Shown here one piece after another: positions 41,407 through 50,822 of a stretch of DNA of 64,000 nt (position 1 is its first letter; every line of letters starts with the position of its first letter). Where the stretch lies: assembly GCA_934271065.1 (NCBI GenBank), contig CAKQQQ010000001.1, forward strand, positions 343,515 through 407,514. Direction: 5' to 3'. The notes beneath the pieces are model-generated. The model did not search any database and was not told the DNA's origin. It saw only the letters and a program-made list of their open reading frames with translations. This DNA comes from an uncultured Clostridia bacterium. Its GTDB lineage: Bacteria > Bacillota > Clostridia > Christensenellales > Borkfalkiaceae. A program made the position numbers and the translations under genes.

Positions 41407-42609
41407 TTACTTTTTACCGAAAAGTTTTTTCATAAACGACGGCAGTTCTTTTTTTTCGGGTTCGCCGACGTCTTCTTCGTATTCCGCAGGCTTAACCGCT
41501 TCGGGAACGACTCTCGCAAAATCGTCTTTATTCAAAGTCGTTTCTTGCGATAAACGTTGTTCGGGTACGGGTTCTTTTTTCAAAGTCGCAACTTCCGGTT
41601 TTATCAGCGGAGACACGTTTTTATGCGGTGCGCCGACCTGTTCGTCCGTCGGCTTGACGTTAAAGCCCGTGGCGATTACGGTGATTTCGATTTCTTCCTG
41701 TAAGGACTCGTTGATGTTTGCGCCGAATATAATATTCGCGGAGTAATCCACCACGCCCTGAACGAGCCTTGCCGCCTCGTAAATCTGACCGAGCGTAAGA
41801 TCTTTACCGCCCGTAACGTTGAGTATTACGCCCCTTGCGCCCTCGATAGTGGTTTCGAGCAACGGGCTGGAAACCGCCTGTCTTACGGCTTCTACTACCC
41901 TATGCTCGCCTTTCGCCCTGCCTATGCCCATATGTGCAAGACCTTGATTCTGAATAATCGTGCGAACGTCCGCAAAGTCGAGATTTATCATTGCTGGGGT
42001 AGAAATCAAATCCGCTATACCGCAAATTCCCTGACGAAGATTATCGTCTGCCACTTTAAGCGCGTCTATCATTGAAATATCGTTCGGCAACGCTTCGAGC
42101 AGTTTATCATTCGGAATTATTACTATGGTATCGACGTATTTGGAAAGGTTTGCGATACCCCTTGTAGCGTTTTCTTCTCTGCGTCTGCCTTCAAATGCAA
42201 ACGGTTTCGTAACCACCGCGACGGTTATACAACCCGCTTCTTTGGCGATACGCGCAATGACCGGAGCAGCGCCCGTACCCGTGCCGCCGCCCATACCCGC
42301 CGCGATAAACAAGAGATCAACGCCCCTTACGACGTCTTCAATCGCTTCTCTGCTTTCTTCTGCGGCTTTTTCGCCCATATCGGGATCGGACCCCGCGCCG
42401 AGACCTTTCGTCAACGCTTCGCCTATCTGAATCCTGTTTTCGTACGCGGCTTTCGAGAGCATCAACGCCTGCTTGTCCGTATTTACGGACACGAATTGCG
42501 CGCTTGAAATATTAAGATCGATCATTCTGTTGACGGCGTTATTCCCCGCGCCGCCTACGCCTATTACTTTAATTTTGCAAATGTTAAGCCCGTTATCGGT
42601 TAAATCCAT
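41407..42609 (-). CDS. ftsZ: Cell division protein FtsZ
   Basis: FtsZ is the tubulin-like GTPase that forms the Z ring. The protein has 400 residues. The GTP-binding loop GGGTGTGAAPV, the synergy loop region NLDFADVRTII and VGVGGAGNNAVNRM near the start are present. A variable linker from about 320 leads to the conserved C-terminal peptide PSFMKKLFGKK that binds FtsA and other anchors. It overlaps ftsA by 17 bases and is last in the dcw run, followed by a strong terminator. Confidence 0.98.
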   Translation of the reverse strand: MDLTDNGLNICKIKVIGVGGAGNNAVNRMIDLNISSAQFVSVNTDKQALMLSKAAYENRIQIGEALTKGLGAGSDPDMGEKAAEESREAIEDVVRGVDLLFIAAGMGGGTGTGAAPVIARIAKEAGCITVAVVTKPFAFEGRRREENATRGIANLSKYVDTIVIIPNDKLLEALPNDISMIDALKVADDNLRQGICGIADLISTPAMINLDFADVRTIIQNQGLAHMGIGRAKGEHRVVEAVRQAVSSPLLETTIEGARGVILNVTGGKDLTLGQIYEAARLVQGVVDYSANIIFGANINESLQEEIEITVIATGFNVKPTDEQVGAPHKNVSPLIKPEVATLKKEPVPEQRLSQETTLNKDDFARVVPEAVKPAEYEEDVGEPEKKELPSFMKKLFGKK

Positions 42610-43738
42610 ATCTTATGCCTCCGTAAAAACGTTTTTTATTTGAAAGGGCAAAGTCTAAAAGACTGATTGCCGAAGAGTATATTGCCTTGTTATAACCCGG
42701 AACGCTCGGCGCAAGGACTTCGACGGCTTGTCCGAGTCTGCCCGCAATATGTTCCGCCGCTCCGCGCACGGCGGAAATGCCGCCGCCCGTTATATAAATT
42801 TCGTTGATTTTGACTTTTGCCGAATTTTCTTCGAGAAAAGAATCTACGTTACCGGCGAGTTCGTCCAACGCGCTTCTTACCGTTTCGTTTACGTCTTCGA
42901 CGGGCAAAGATTTCAGATCTCCGTCAAGTTCGGCGAGATATTGGGACTTGCCGCCCCTTATATAGCCGAGACTCACTTCTCTTTTAAGTTTTTCCGCAGA
43001 CGAAGGAGAAAGCCCGTACTTTTCCACGAGCGCGGCGGTAAGATACCCTCCCCCGAAATCGAAAGAATCTTTCGCAACGACTCCGTTACCCATAAAAACC
43101 GTAGACGTCGTAGTAATGTAACCGACGTCGATAATCAGTCGCGCGTAATCGGATTCGCCGAGCAAAAACCTGCCTTCGGCGTACCCGTCGAAAACGAACC
43201 CTACGTCAGTTTTCACGACGCTTGCCACAGCGGAACGAACGGTGTCGGAAAAATATTTTTCGCAAAGTTGATAGGTCACGAGCCCGCCGAGCGAAGTGGT
43301 GGCAACGCCGCGCGGATCGAGTACCTTGCGGTTATCGTCGAGAGAATAATAAATCGCGGAAGCGTAAATCGGTTCGTACCCGTTGAGCGCGATTTTTTTC
43401 TTACCCGCTTCTATCAGGTCGTTTTCGTCCTTTTCGGACACTCTTTTCCTTCTTCCGAAAGATAACCTGAATTTTCTGTTTTCTATCCTTATAAACGCGC
43501 CAGGAACGCCGACGAAAATTTCGTTTATCCGCTTATACGAAGAATCGACGACGGCTGAAAGCGCGGTAATAACCGCGTTCCTGAAATCGCTTTCATCGAA
43601 AAATTTCCCTTCGGAAAAACCTTCGTACTCGGCGTCGTAGACGGAATGAACGGCAAAAGTACCGTTTACTCCTCTTTCGCCGGTCAACGCCGTTATTTTA
43701 GACGAACCGACGTCTATAATGGTTACGCTTTTGTTCAT
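42593..43738 (-). CDS. ftsA: Cell division protein FtsA
   Basis: FtsA is the actin-like membrane anchor of the Z ring. The protein has 381 residues from the ATG at 43738; the frame extends to a GTG at 43747 that has GGAG one base before it, too close. TIIDVGSSKITALTGE is the phosphate-1 loop, IIDVGYITTTSTVF phosphate-2, and EIYITGGGISAVRGAAE the adenosine site. The C-terminus ends KRFYGGIRYGFNR; the usual amphipathic membrane helix is not obvious, although the last 15 residues are basic and aromatic. Confidence 0.94.
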   Translation of the reverse strand: MNKSVTIIDVGSSKITALTGERGVNGTFAVHSVYDAEYEGFSEGKFFDESDFRNAVITALSAVVDSSYKRINEIFVGVPGAFIRIENRKFRLSFGRRKRVSEKDENDLIEAGKKKIALNGYEPIYASAIYYSLDDNRKVLDPRGVATTSLGGLVTYQLCEKYFSDTVRSAVASVVKTDVGFVFDGYAEGRFLLGESDYARLIIDVGYITTTSTVFMGNGVVAKDSFDFGGGYLTAALVEKYGLSPSSAEKLKREVSLGYIRGGKSQYLAELDGDLKSLPVEDVNETVRSALDELAGNVDSFLEENSAKVKINEIYITGGGISAVRGAAEHIAGRLGQAVEVLAPSVPGYNKAIYSSAISLLDFALSNKKRFYGGIRYGFNR

Positions 43739-43759
43739 TACACTCACGCTCCGTTCTTT

Positions 43760-44551
43760 TTAAGCCTCGTCCCAAAACGTGGTCCGACCTTTTATAACGT
43801 GAATCGTTCCGCCCGACTTCTTGTTTTCGTCAAGCCCGAAATAGTAATCTCTTGCTTCTTTAGCCCTGCCGCATATCTCGTTTCTGAGCGCGACGGGATC
43901 TTCCGACGATAAAGGATTTATAAAGTAAAATTTAATCGCCGCGCCCGTACGGGTTTCAAATCTGACGTACGCGTTGACGGTTTCGTGCTTAATAATCACG
44001 TTTTTTACAAACGTATACCCGTCGCCGAAAGAATCGTATATCTTTACCGCGGAATCGAACAATCCGTCGGCGTTACCCTGCGCCGTCTCGCCGATACCGA
44101 GTTTTTCTTCGCTTACGTCTTTTCCGCTTACTTCAACGCGGATAAGCCCGCCGTCGTCTAAAGACTTATCGCGAGTTTCTATTATGAAAAATTCGTCGTC
44201 GGCAACGTAGTTTTTAGAATATTCGTCGCCGGTTATCAAAAACTTGCCGTCGCGGATTTTAACGGTAACTTTAAGTCTGTTGGGGAATACCTTGTCCGCC
44301 TTGACTACTTTAACCTTAGGGTAGGAAGAAAAAGAATTTTTAACTTCGCCGTTACCCACCGAAACGATCAGTTTGCCCTTGAAACGTTCCGTCAACGCTT
44401 CGTCTATAAACTCGTAAGACGATTCGTCGCCCACGGGAGAAACGACCACGACGTCGATATATCTGACGCGGAAAAGCCACAAAAAAGCGGCGACGACCGT
44501 AAGTATGAATACGGCTATCGTACTGACTATCATTAAGGCTTTTCTGTTCAT
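43760..44551 (-). CDS. ftsQ: Cell division protein FtsQ/DivIB
   Basis: This is a bitopic divisome protein linking FtsL/FtsB-type proteins. The protein has 263 residues. A short cytoplasmic end, one transmembrane helix (residues 5-28), then a POTRA domain beginning with RYIDVVVVSPVG, SYPKVKVVKADKVFPNRLKVTV and a beta domain. The cytoplasmic end is only four residues, shorter than most DivIB. The pattern fits the FtsQ family well, and the position between murA and ftsA supports it. Confidence 0.88.
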   Translation of the reverse strand: MNRKALMIVSTIAVFILTVVAAFLWLFRVRYIDVVVVSPVGDESSYEFIDEALTERFKGKLIVSVGNGEVKNSFSSYPKVKVVKADKVFPNRLKVTVKIRDGKFLITGDEYSKNYVADDEFFIIETRDKSLDDGGLIRVEVSGKDVSEEKLGIGETAQGNADGLFDSAVKIYDSFGDGYTFVKNVIIKHETVNAYVRFETRTGAAIKFYFINPLSSEDPVALRNEICGRAKEARDYYFGLDENKKSGGTIHVIKGRTTFWDEA

Positions 44552-44578
44552 CTTTCGCTCCGCTGCGGGGTTCGTAAT

Positions 44579-45841
44579 TCAGCCGATTACTCTCTTGATC
44601 TTTGCGCCGAGCGAATTAAAATTATTCTCGACTAAAGAGTATCCCCTGTCAATATGTTCTGCGTTGAGAATTTCCGAAACTCCGTCTGCGCCGAGCGCGG
44701 CAATAAGCAAAGCCGCGCCACCGCGTAAATCGCCCGCGACCGCTCTCGCGCCGCGTAACTCTCCTTTACCTACCACTACGCAAAGATTATCGCGACGGGT
44801 TATATCCGCGCCGAACTTTTCAAGTTCGTAAACGTAACCGAACCTGTCGGGAAAGACTTTGTCTTCGATTGCCGTAACCCCGCGCGCAAAACACGCCGCA
44901 GCCGCAAGTTGCGGTTGAAGGTCCGTCGGAAACATAGGATACGGCATTGCGTCAACCTTGCCGAACCCGTCGTAAGGAGTATGGAATTCTACGCTTACTA
45001 TTCTATCATTTTTCGGTCGTATTTTGCAAGCGTTATTCGATAAAATTTTCAAAGTTGCGTCAAGGTTTGACAAATCTTCGTTAAAAAACGTCAATTCTCC
45101 GCCGCAAACCGCGCCTGCAAATAAAAAAGTACCCGCTTCTATGCGATCTTTCGACGGCTTAAACGTGATTTCGCGATTTTTTAACGGGTATCCGCCGTCG
45201 ACTTCTATAACGGAATCGCCCGCGCCGCTTACCTTTGCGCCGAGCAGATTAAGATAATTCTGAAGGTCGATTATTTCGGGTTCGCGCGCGGCGTTTTCGA
45301 TGACGGTAACGCCTTTAAGAGACGTGGCGAAAGTCATTACGCTTTCGGTCGCCCCGACGCTCGGATAGCGCAATCTTACCTTTCCGCCCGATTCGGCGTT
45401 CTTTTTGAAAAGCACGTTTTCGCCCTCGGTAACGTCTACGCCGAGCGAACGAAAAGCGTCGATATGTATATCTATCGGTCTGTTGCCGATATTACAGCCG
45501 CCGGGTTTACACACGGAAGCGCACCCGAACCTTGCAAGCAGCGCGCCGACGGTAAAGAGAGAAGCGCGGATTTTTTGCGTAAGGCCGCAGGGCATACGCC
45601 AGTCGCGTAAATTCTCGGTATCGATTAAAAGAGTTCCGTTTGCAAACGCCGCCTTTCCGCCGAGCGATTTGATTATTTCGCCCATAATCGAAACGTCATA
45701 AATATCGGGGCAATCGGTTATTATCGTTTTTCCTTCGCACAGCACGCTTGCCGCCACGATCGGAAGAACGGAATTTTTAGCGGCGTGAATGCGCGGCGTT
45801 CCGTAAAGTTTATTGCCGCCCGACACGGTAAATCTATCCAT
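44579..45841 (-). CDS. murA: UDP-N-acetylglucosamine 1-carboxyvinyltransferase MurA
   Basis: MurA adds PEP to UDP-GlcNAc, the first committed step of peptidoglycan synthesis and the fosfomycin target. The protein has 420 residues from the ATG at 45841 (GGAG five bases before it); an earlier in-frame ATG at 45859 is poorer. KNSVLPIVAASVL carries the substrate Lys-Asn, KPGGCNIGNRPIDIHI the catalytic Cys that makes fosfomycin-sensitive enzymes, and YPMFPTDLQPQLAA the late conserved block. In many Firmicutes murA is elsewhere; here it replaces murG at this place in the dcw cluster. Confidence 0.96.
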   Translation of the reverse strand: MDRFTVSGGNKLYGTPRIHAAKNSVLPIVAASVLCEGKTIITDCPDIYDVSIMGEIIKSLGGKAAFANGTLLIDTENLRDWRMPCGLTQKIRASLFTVGALLARFGCASVCKPGGCNIGNRPIDIHIDAFRSLGVDVTEGENVLFKKNAESGGKVRLRYPSVGATESVMTFATSLKGVTVIENAAREPEIIDLQNYLNLLGAKVSGAGDSVIEVDGGYPLKNREITFKPSKDRIEAGTFLFAGAVCGGELTFFNEDLSNLDATLKILSNNACKIRPKNDRIVSVEFHTPYDGFGKVDAMPYPMFPTDLQPQLAAAACFARGVTAIEDKVFPDRFGYVYELEKFGADITRRDNLCVVVGKGELRGARAVAGDLRGGAALLIAALGADGVSEILNAEHIDRGYSLVENNFNSLGAKIKRVIG

Positions 45842-45899
45842 TTTATCTCCGGAAATCAAGTTTAATATATACTATGAAATCCGAAGAATAAAAGGTTCT

Positions 45900-47021
45900 T
45901 TACCGCCGTCGGCTTAGATTATACAACACCCCGAACGAGAACAAAAACACTATAAGCGACGTATTACCTGCGGAAACGAGCGGCAACGGCAAGCCCGTCG
46001 GCGGAATACTTCCCGTTACCACCAGCGCGTTTACGAGAAATTGTATTCCGAACACGGCGGTTATTCCGACGGCAAGCATAAATCCGAAAAAATCTCTGCA
46101 ATTAACGGCAATTTTCAGTCCGCGCCATACTATAAAAAACGCAAGCGCGAATAATAAAACAAGCCCGACGAAACCTATTTCTTCGCCTATTACGGCGAGT
46201 ATAAAATCGCTTTCGGAAAAAGGTAAAAACCGAAACTTTTGTCGAGATTTGAAAAGCCCGACGCCGAACCATCCGCCGGAACCGAGCGCGTAAAGCGACT
46301 GTAAAAGTTGATACCCTTCGCCCTTCGGCGACGCCCAAGGATTCAAAAAGGCGGACAATCTGTTCAACCTGTACGGCTCGGCTATTATCAGCAGCGGCAC
46401 GGCGCACGCCGCAGGAACGATAACGCACGCAAGTATCGAAAACTTTACTCCGGCGGCAAAAAGCGTTACCAGCATAAGCGCGCCGAAGCATACCGTAATC
46501 GACATATTCGGCTCGAAAATAATCAACAGACAAAACAACGCCCCGCTTAGAATTACGGGCAACGCGCCGAGAAAACTTTTGGCGCGATCGGGATTTTCGG
46601 CAAAATACGCCGCAACGAATATAACGTAACATATTTTTGCGATTTCCGACGGCTGAACGGTAATGCCCGCAAGTTTTATCCACCTTTTCGCGCCGTAATT
46701 TTCAAAGCCGAGCGGAGTAAAAACCAAACCGAGCAGAACGTACGCGCCGAGTATTAACCATAGCCCCGTTTTACGATATTTGCGGTAATCGAACGACGCC
46801 CCGAAAATCATTGCGGCAAAACCCATCGCCAGCCCCGCCGCGTGCTTTTTCGTTACGAAAAACTCGTCTCCGTAAGCAATCGCAGAATTATATCGGCTTG
46901 CGGAATATACGAAAACCAGCCCGATAACCGAAAGGATTATTACCGAAAAAAGGAGAAGATAATCTCCCCCTTTTCTCTCTTTTACTTTAAGCGACAAGTC
47001 GCCGCGAACGTGATTATTCAT
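45900..47021 (-). CDS. ftsW: FtsW/SpoVE-type SEDS peptidoglycan polymerase
   Basis: This is a SEDS glycosyltransferase that polymerises lipid II with its partner class B PBP. The protein has 373 residues with about ten transmembrane helices. LVFVYSASRYNSAIAYGDEFF, TVQPSEIAKICYVIF, FVGLVLLFALAFFIVWRG and PTGLPLPLVSAGNTSLIVF are typical; the SGN/SAG segment is characteristic of FtsW/SpoVE. It overlaps murD by eight bases. Position in the dcw cluster favours FtsW over RodA. Confidence 0.94.
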   Translation of the reverse strand: MNNHVRGDLSLKVKERKGGDYLLLFSVIILSVIGLVFVYSASRYNSAIAYGDEFFVTKKHAAGLAMGFAAMIFGASFDYRKYRKTGLWLILGAYVLLGLVFTPLGFENYGAKRWIKLAGITVQPSEIAKICYVIFVAAYFAENPDRAKSFLGALPVILSGALFCLLIIFEPNMSITVCFGALMLVTLFAAGVKFSILACVIVPAACAVPLLIIAEPYRLNRLSAFLNPWASPKGEGYQLLQSLYALGSGGWFGVGLFKSRQKFRFLPFSESDFILAVIGEEIGFVGLVLLFALAFFIVWRGLKIAVNCRDFFGFMLAVGITAVFGIQFLVNALVVTGSIPPTGLPLPLVSAGNTSLIVFLFSFGVLYNLSRRR

Positions 47022-48366
47022 CGCCGCACTCGCTTTCGACGAGTTTTATAAACGCGTCTCCGCGCTGCTCGAAATCCGTAAACGCGTCGAAACTCGAACA
47101 CGCCGGGCTTAACAATACCGCGTCTCCGCGTTCTGCCATCTTTTTAGCGAGATAAAATGCCAGATTGAAATCCCCCGTCATCGATACTTCACCGAACTCG
47201 CATTTTTTGGCACATTCCGCTATCCTGAACGCGCTTTCGCCCGTTGCGACTATCGCCTTGACTTTACTTCCTTTTATTCCTTCAAACAACGGAGTAAAAT
47301 CGAGCCCTTTATCCTTACCGCCGAGTATCAGTATCGTCGGCTTGGACATGGCGGCAACCGCCTTAACAGTCGCGTCGACGTTAGTTGCTTTGGAATCGTT
47401 ATAAAAATCCACCCCGTTTACGTTACGAACGAATTGAATTCTGTGTTTTACGCCCTTGAAATTTTTGAACGCTTCTACGACGTCGTTTTTATCGACGCCC
47501 ATAATTATCGCCACACACAAACAGGCGAGCGCGTCGTAAACGTTATGTATTCCGCTTATAGGCAGATCGGATAGATCGGCGACGTATTTGCCCTTATAAA
47601 AAATTTTACCTTCCGAAACGTACGCGCCGTTTACTTCTTCCTTTACCGAAAAATAGACTACTTTTCCGCGCGTCTTTTCGTCTAAACTTCTTACGATCGG
47701 ATCGTCGTAACATAATACGGCGTATTCCGTCTCGGTAAGATTTGAAAGTATTTTACTCTTGACGAAAACGTAATTGTCCATATTGTAGTGCCGCGACAGA
47801 TGATCCGGAGTAATATTCGTTATTACGGCGACGTGGGGAGCAAACGTCCTTACGGTTTCGAGTTGAAAACTCGACGCTTCGACCACCGCCACGTCGTCGG
47901 GCGTCAAATCGTCCGCTACGGCAGATAAAGGAGTACCCACGTTACCGCACAGTTTATCGCTTATACCCGCGCTTTTCAAAACGGCGTCGATCATAGCGCA
48001 GGTGGTAGTCTTCCCGTTCGTACCGGTAACGGCGATAATCGGCGACGGGCAGAACGTTGAAGCGAGTTCGAGTTCGCCCGTTATGCGTTTTCCGAGTTTT
48101 TTAGCCGCAAGCGGAATTTCGTGATCGATTGCCACGCCCGGACTCAATACCACGGCGTCGATTTTACGCAAAAGCGAAAATACTTCCGTTTTATCCGTCG
48201 CTATCGCGCCCTTATCGACGAGAAACGCAACGTTTTCTTTTACCCTGTCGCTCTCTCCGTCGTCGTAAACGTAACACTTTGCGCCGCGTTTCAAAAGCAG
48301 TTCGGTTATTCCGATTCCGCTTTTAGACGCACCTACAACGAGAAACACCGTTTTTTTAAGATACAT
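47014..48366 (-). CDS. murD: UDP-N-acetylmuramoyl-L-alanine:D-glutamate ligase
   Basis: MurD adds D-Glu to UDP-MurNAc-L-Ala with ATP. The protein has 450 residues. The N-terminal Rossmann segment VFLVVGASKSGIGITELLLKRG binds the UDP moiety, the ATP loop VTGTNGKTTTCAMIDAVL is near residue 115, SSFQLETV and ITNITPDHLSRH follow, and the C-terminal DSKATNVDATVKAV and LILGGKDKGLDF close the active site. The start lies three bases after mraY. Confidence 0.97.
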   Translation of the reverse strand: MYLKKTVFLVVGASKSGIGITELLLKRGAKCYVYDDGESDRVKENVAFLVDKGAIATDKTEVFSLLRKIDAVVLSPGVAIDHEIPLAAKKLGKRITGELELASTFCPSPIIAVTGTNGKTTTCAMIDAVLKSAGISDKLCGNVGTPLSAVADDLTPDDVAVVEASSFQLETVRTFAPHVAVITNITPDHLSRHYNMDNYVFVKSKILSNLTETEYAVLCYDDPIVRSLDEKTRGKVVYFSVKEEVNGAYVSEGKIFYKGKYVADLSDLPISGIHNVYDALACLCVAIIMGVDKNDVVEAFKNFKGVKHRIQFVRNVNGVDFYNDSKATNVDATVKAVAAMSKPTILILGGKDKGLDFTPLFEGIKGSKVKAIVATGESAFRIAECAKKCEFGEVSMTGDFNLAFYLAKKMAERGDAVLLSPACSSFDAFTDFEQRGDAFIKLVESECGDE

Positions 48367-48369
48367 AAA

Positions 48370-49362
48370 TTACCCTCGCATATTCAATATTACAACCGCA
48401 AGTCCTACGATCAGCGTTACGAATTTATAACCGAACGCTATCTTACTCTCGGCGTATCCTTTATGCTGAAAATGATGGTGCAACGGAGCCATAAGGAAAA
48501 TCCGCTTACCGCCGCTCATCTTAAAATACGCCACTTGCAATATTACGGATATGCTCGAAGCGACGTAAGTTATACCTATTATCGGAATATATAAAATATT
48601 TCCGCTCAACGCTCCGCCGATGGCGACCGCTCCGCCAAGCGCAAGCGAGCCCGTATCGCCCATAAACACTTTCGCCTTATAGGTGTTGAAAAACAAAAAG
48701 CCGACGATTGCGCCGCTAAGGGTTACGCAAAACAACACGACGTTTTCGTATTCCGCGCTCATAGGATAGTCGGTTTTGCCGTTTTGGGTTTGCAGATATA
48801 CGAGCGCGGCGAAAGAAAGCAGATAGACGTAAGTTACGCCACCCGCAAGCCCGTCAAGCCCGTCGGTAAGATTGACGCTGTTGGTCGTGGCGACGAATAC
48901 GAGCGCGCAAAGCGGAATATACCACCCTTTAAGATTTACGGATACGTCCGTAAACGGAATCGTTACCCGCGTCAAACCGCGCGTATACGCGAAAACCGAT
49001 ACGACAGCGGCTACGGTTATTTCAAAAACGGTCTTCTGAATCGGGTTAAGCCCTTCGTTTCTGCAAAACCTGATTTTAACGAAATCGTCGATAAACCCGA
49101 CGATAAGGTACGCGCCGAACACCGCCGCGCATACCGACGATAATTTATTTTCGTCCGTTCTGAATAAAAAATATACGACGATACACGCAAACGCGAAAAT
49201 TATTCCGCCGACGGTCGGCGTTCCGCTTTTATAGTCGTGCTCTTTGACGTAAGATAATATGTTTTGTCCGAATCCTATTTTTTTGAGTAAAGGTATCGCG
49301 ATAAAACCTGCGGCGACCGCTATTAAAGCCGAAAGTCCGAAGGCTGTCAATAAAACCTTCAC
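48370..49362 (-). CDS. mraY: Phospho-N-acetylmuramoyl-pentapeptide transferase MraY
   Basis: MraY moves the phospho-MurNAc-pentapeptide to undecaprenyl phosphate, forming lipid I. The protein has 330 residues with about ten transmembrane helices. KSGTPTVGGIIF, LIVGFIDDFVKI (metal-binding Asp pair), TNSVNLTDGLDGLAGG, MGDTGSLALGG and APLHHHFQHKG are all intact. It overlaps the murE stop by four bases. Confidence 0.98.
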   Translation of the reverse strand: MKVLLTAFGLSALIAVAAGFIAIPLLKKIGFGQNILSYVKEHDYKSGTPTVGGIIFAFACIVVYFLFRTDENKLSSVCAAVFGAYLIVGFIDDFVKIRFCRNEGLNPIQKTVFEITVAAVVSVFAYTRGLTRVTIPFTDVSVNLKGWYIPLCALVFVATTNSVNLTDGLDGLAGGVTYVYLLSFAALVYLQTQNGKTDYPMSAEYENVVLFCVTLSGAIVGFLFFNTYKAKVFMGDTGSLALGGAVAIGGALSGNILYIPIIGITYVASSISVILQVAYFKMSGGKRIFLMAPLHHHFQHKGYAESKIAFGYKFVTLIVGLAVVILNMRG

Positions 49363-50822
49363 TCGTTTCCCGATTCCGAAAGCCGACGCGCGGCGTTTTC
49401 GACTTCAATCGAGTCGGAAAATGTCCGTTTTACGCCGAGAACTTCCTGATACGTCTCCGCGCCTTTGCCTGCGACGATTAAAATATCGCCTTTTTTTAAT
49501 TTTGACATAGCGTATTCTATAGCCTTCCTTCTGTCTTCGATAGTAACGTAATTTCTGCCGACTTTTCTTGCGCCGTATTCGATTTCGCCGATTATCGAGC
49601 AAGGATCTTCAAATCTCGGATTGTCCGTAGTAATAATCGCAAAATCTGCAAGCGTAACCGCTATCGCACCCATTACCGGTCTCTTTTCTTTTTCGCGATT
49701 ACCGCCGCAGCCGAAAAGACAATATAACCGCCCGTCGCAGATTTTTCTGAACGCCGCAAGCGTACGTTTTAATCCGTCCGGAGTATGGGCGTAATCGAGA
49801 TAAATTTTCGCCCCGTTAAACTCCGAAACGATTTCGGCGCGACCTTTTACGGCGCTTATACGTTTAAGCGTCAACGCGATTTTATGTATCGGTATTCCTT
49901 CCGCCGCGGCGCAGGCGGCGGAAGCGAGAGTGTTGTAGACGTTACATTCCCCTATCAACGGGCACGAGACGTCGTAAATAACGTCGAACAGGTTTACGAT
50001 ATAACTTATACCGTTTACGCTTTCGTCAACGTCTATCGCAAACGCGTCCGCAGGGTTATCTATTCCGTAAGTCAGAATATCGGCGTTCGATTCGCGCAGT
50101 ATCTTTCTGCCGACTTCGTCGTCGACGTTCACTATCGCGTAGCGGCAATTCTTTTTATCGAAAATACTTCGCTTAACGGCGGAATATCTTTCGAAATTTT
50201 CAAAATAATCGAGATGATCTTCGGTGCAGTTCGTAAAAATCAGACACTCGAAATATACGCCTTCTACCCGCCGCTGTTCTATAGCGTGCGCCGATACTTC
50301 TGTAAACAGACACTCCGCGCCGGACTCCGCCGCTCTTGCAAGCGTCTCGTAAAATTTTATCGTTCCGAGCGAAGTCAAGCCCGTTTCTTCCGTAACTCCG
50401 TCGATAGTTATTCCGAGCGTTCCCACTACCGCCGATTTCAGACCGGCATTCGTAAATATCTGAGACAAAATATGGCAAACGGAAGTTTTCCCGTTAGTTC
50501 CTACCACGCCGAAAATTTTAAGTTTTTTCTGCGGCTGCCCGTAAAACGCCGACGATATTTGCGCCATCGCCGCTCTTACGTCTTTAACCGTTACGAAACA
50601 CGCGTCGCAATTTTCGTATTTTTCTCCGACCACGATCGACGCCCCTTTGGCGACGGCTTCCGATATATAATCCGCTCCGTTTTTATTGTTTCCTTTTACG
50701 CAAAAAAACAAACTTCCTTCACGCAAATTCCTGCTGTCGTCGGTTACGCCGTAAATCTCCGTCGGCAATTCGCCGATTACGTCGATAATTTCAACGTTTT
50801 TGAAAACTTCTTCTATTCTCAT
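49359..50822 (-). CDS. murE: UDP-MurNAc-tripeptide synthetase MurE (meso-DAP type)
   Basis: MurE adds the third amino acid to the stem peptide. The protein has 487 residues. FGVVGTNGKTSVCHILSQI is the ATP loop near residue 110, LFTNCTEDHLDYFENFERY follows, and DYAHTPDGLKRTL and TTDNPRFEDP close the C-terminal domain. DNPR is the signature of meso-diaminopimelate-adding enzymes, so the wall is predicted to be DAP-type, consistent with lysC in the window. It overlaps the PBP gene upstream and mraY downstream by four bases each. Confidence 0.96.
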   Translation of the reverse strand: MRIEEVFKNVEIIDVIGELPTEIYGVTDDSRNLREGSLFFCVKGNNKNGADYISEAVAKGASIVVGEKYENCDACFVTVKDVRAAMAQISSAFYGQPQKKLKIFGVVGTNGKTSVCHILSQIFTNAGLKSAVVGTLGITIDGVTEETGLTSLGTIKFYETLARAAESGAECLFTEVSAHAIEQRRVEGVYFECLIFTNCTEDHLDYFENFERYSAVKRSIFDKKNCRYAIVNVDDEVGRKILRESNADILTYGIDNPADAFAIDVDESVNGISYIVNLFDVIYDVSCPLIGECNVYNTLASAACAAAEGIPIHKIALTLKRISAVKGRAEIVSEFNGAKIYLDYAHTPDGLKRTLAAFRKICDGRLYCLFGCGGNREKEKRPVMGAIAVTLADFAIITTDNPRFEDPCSIIGEIEYGARKVGRNYVTIEDRRKAIEYAMSKLKKGDILIVAGKGAETYQEVLGVKRTFSDSIEVENAARRLSESGNE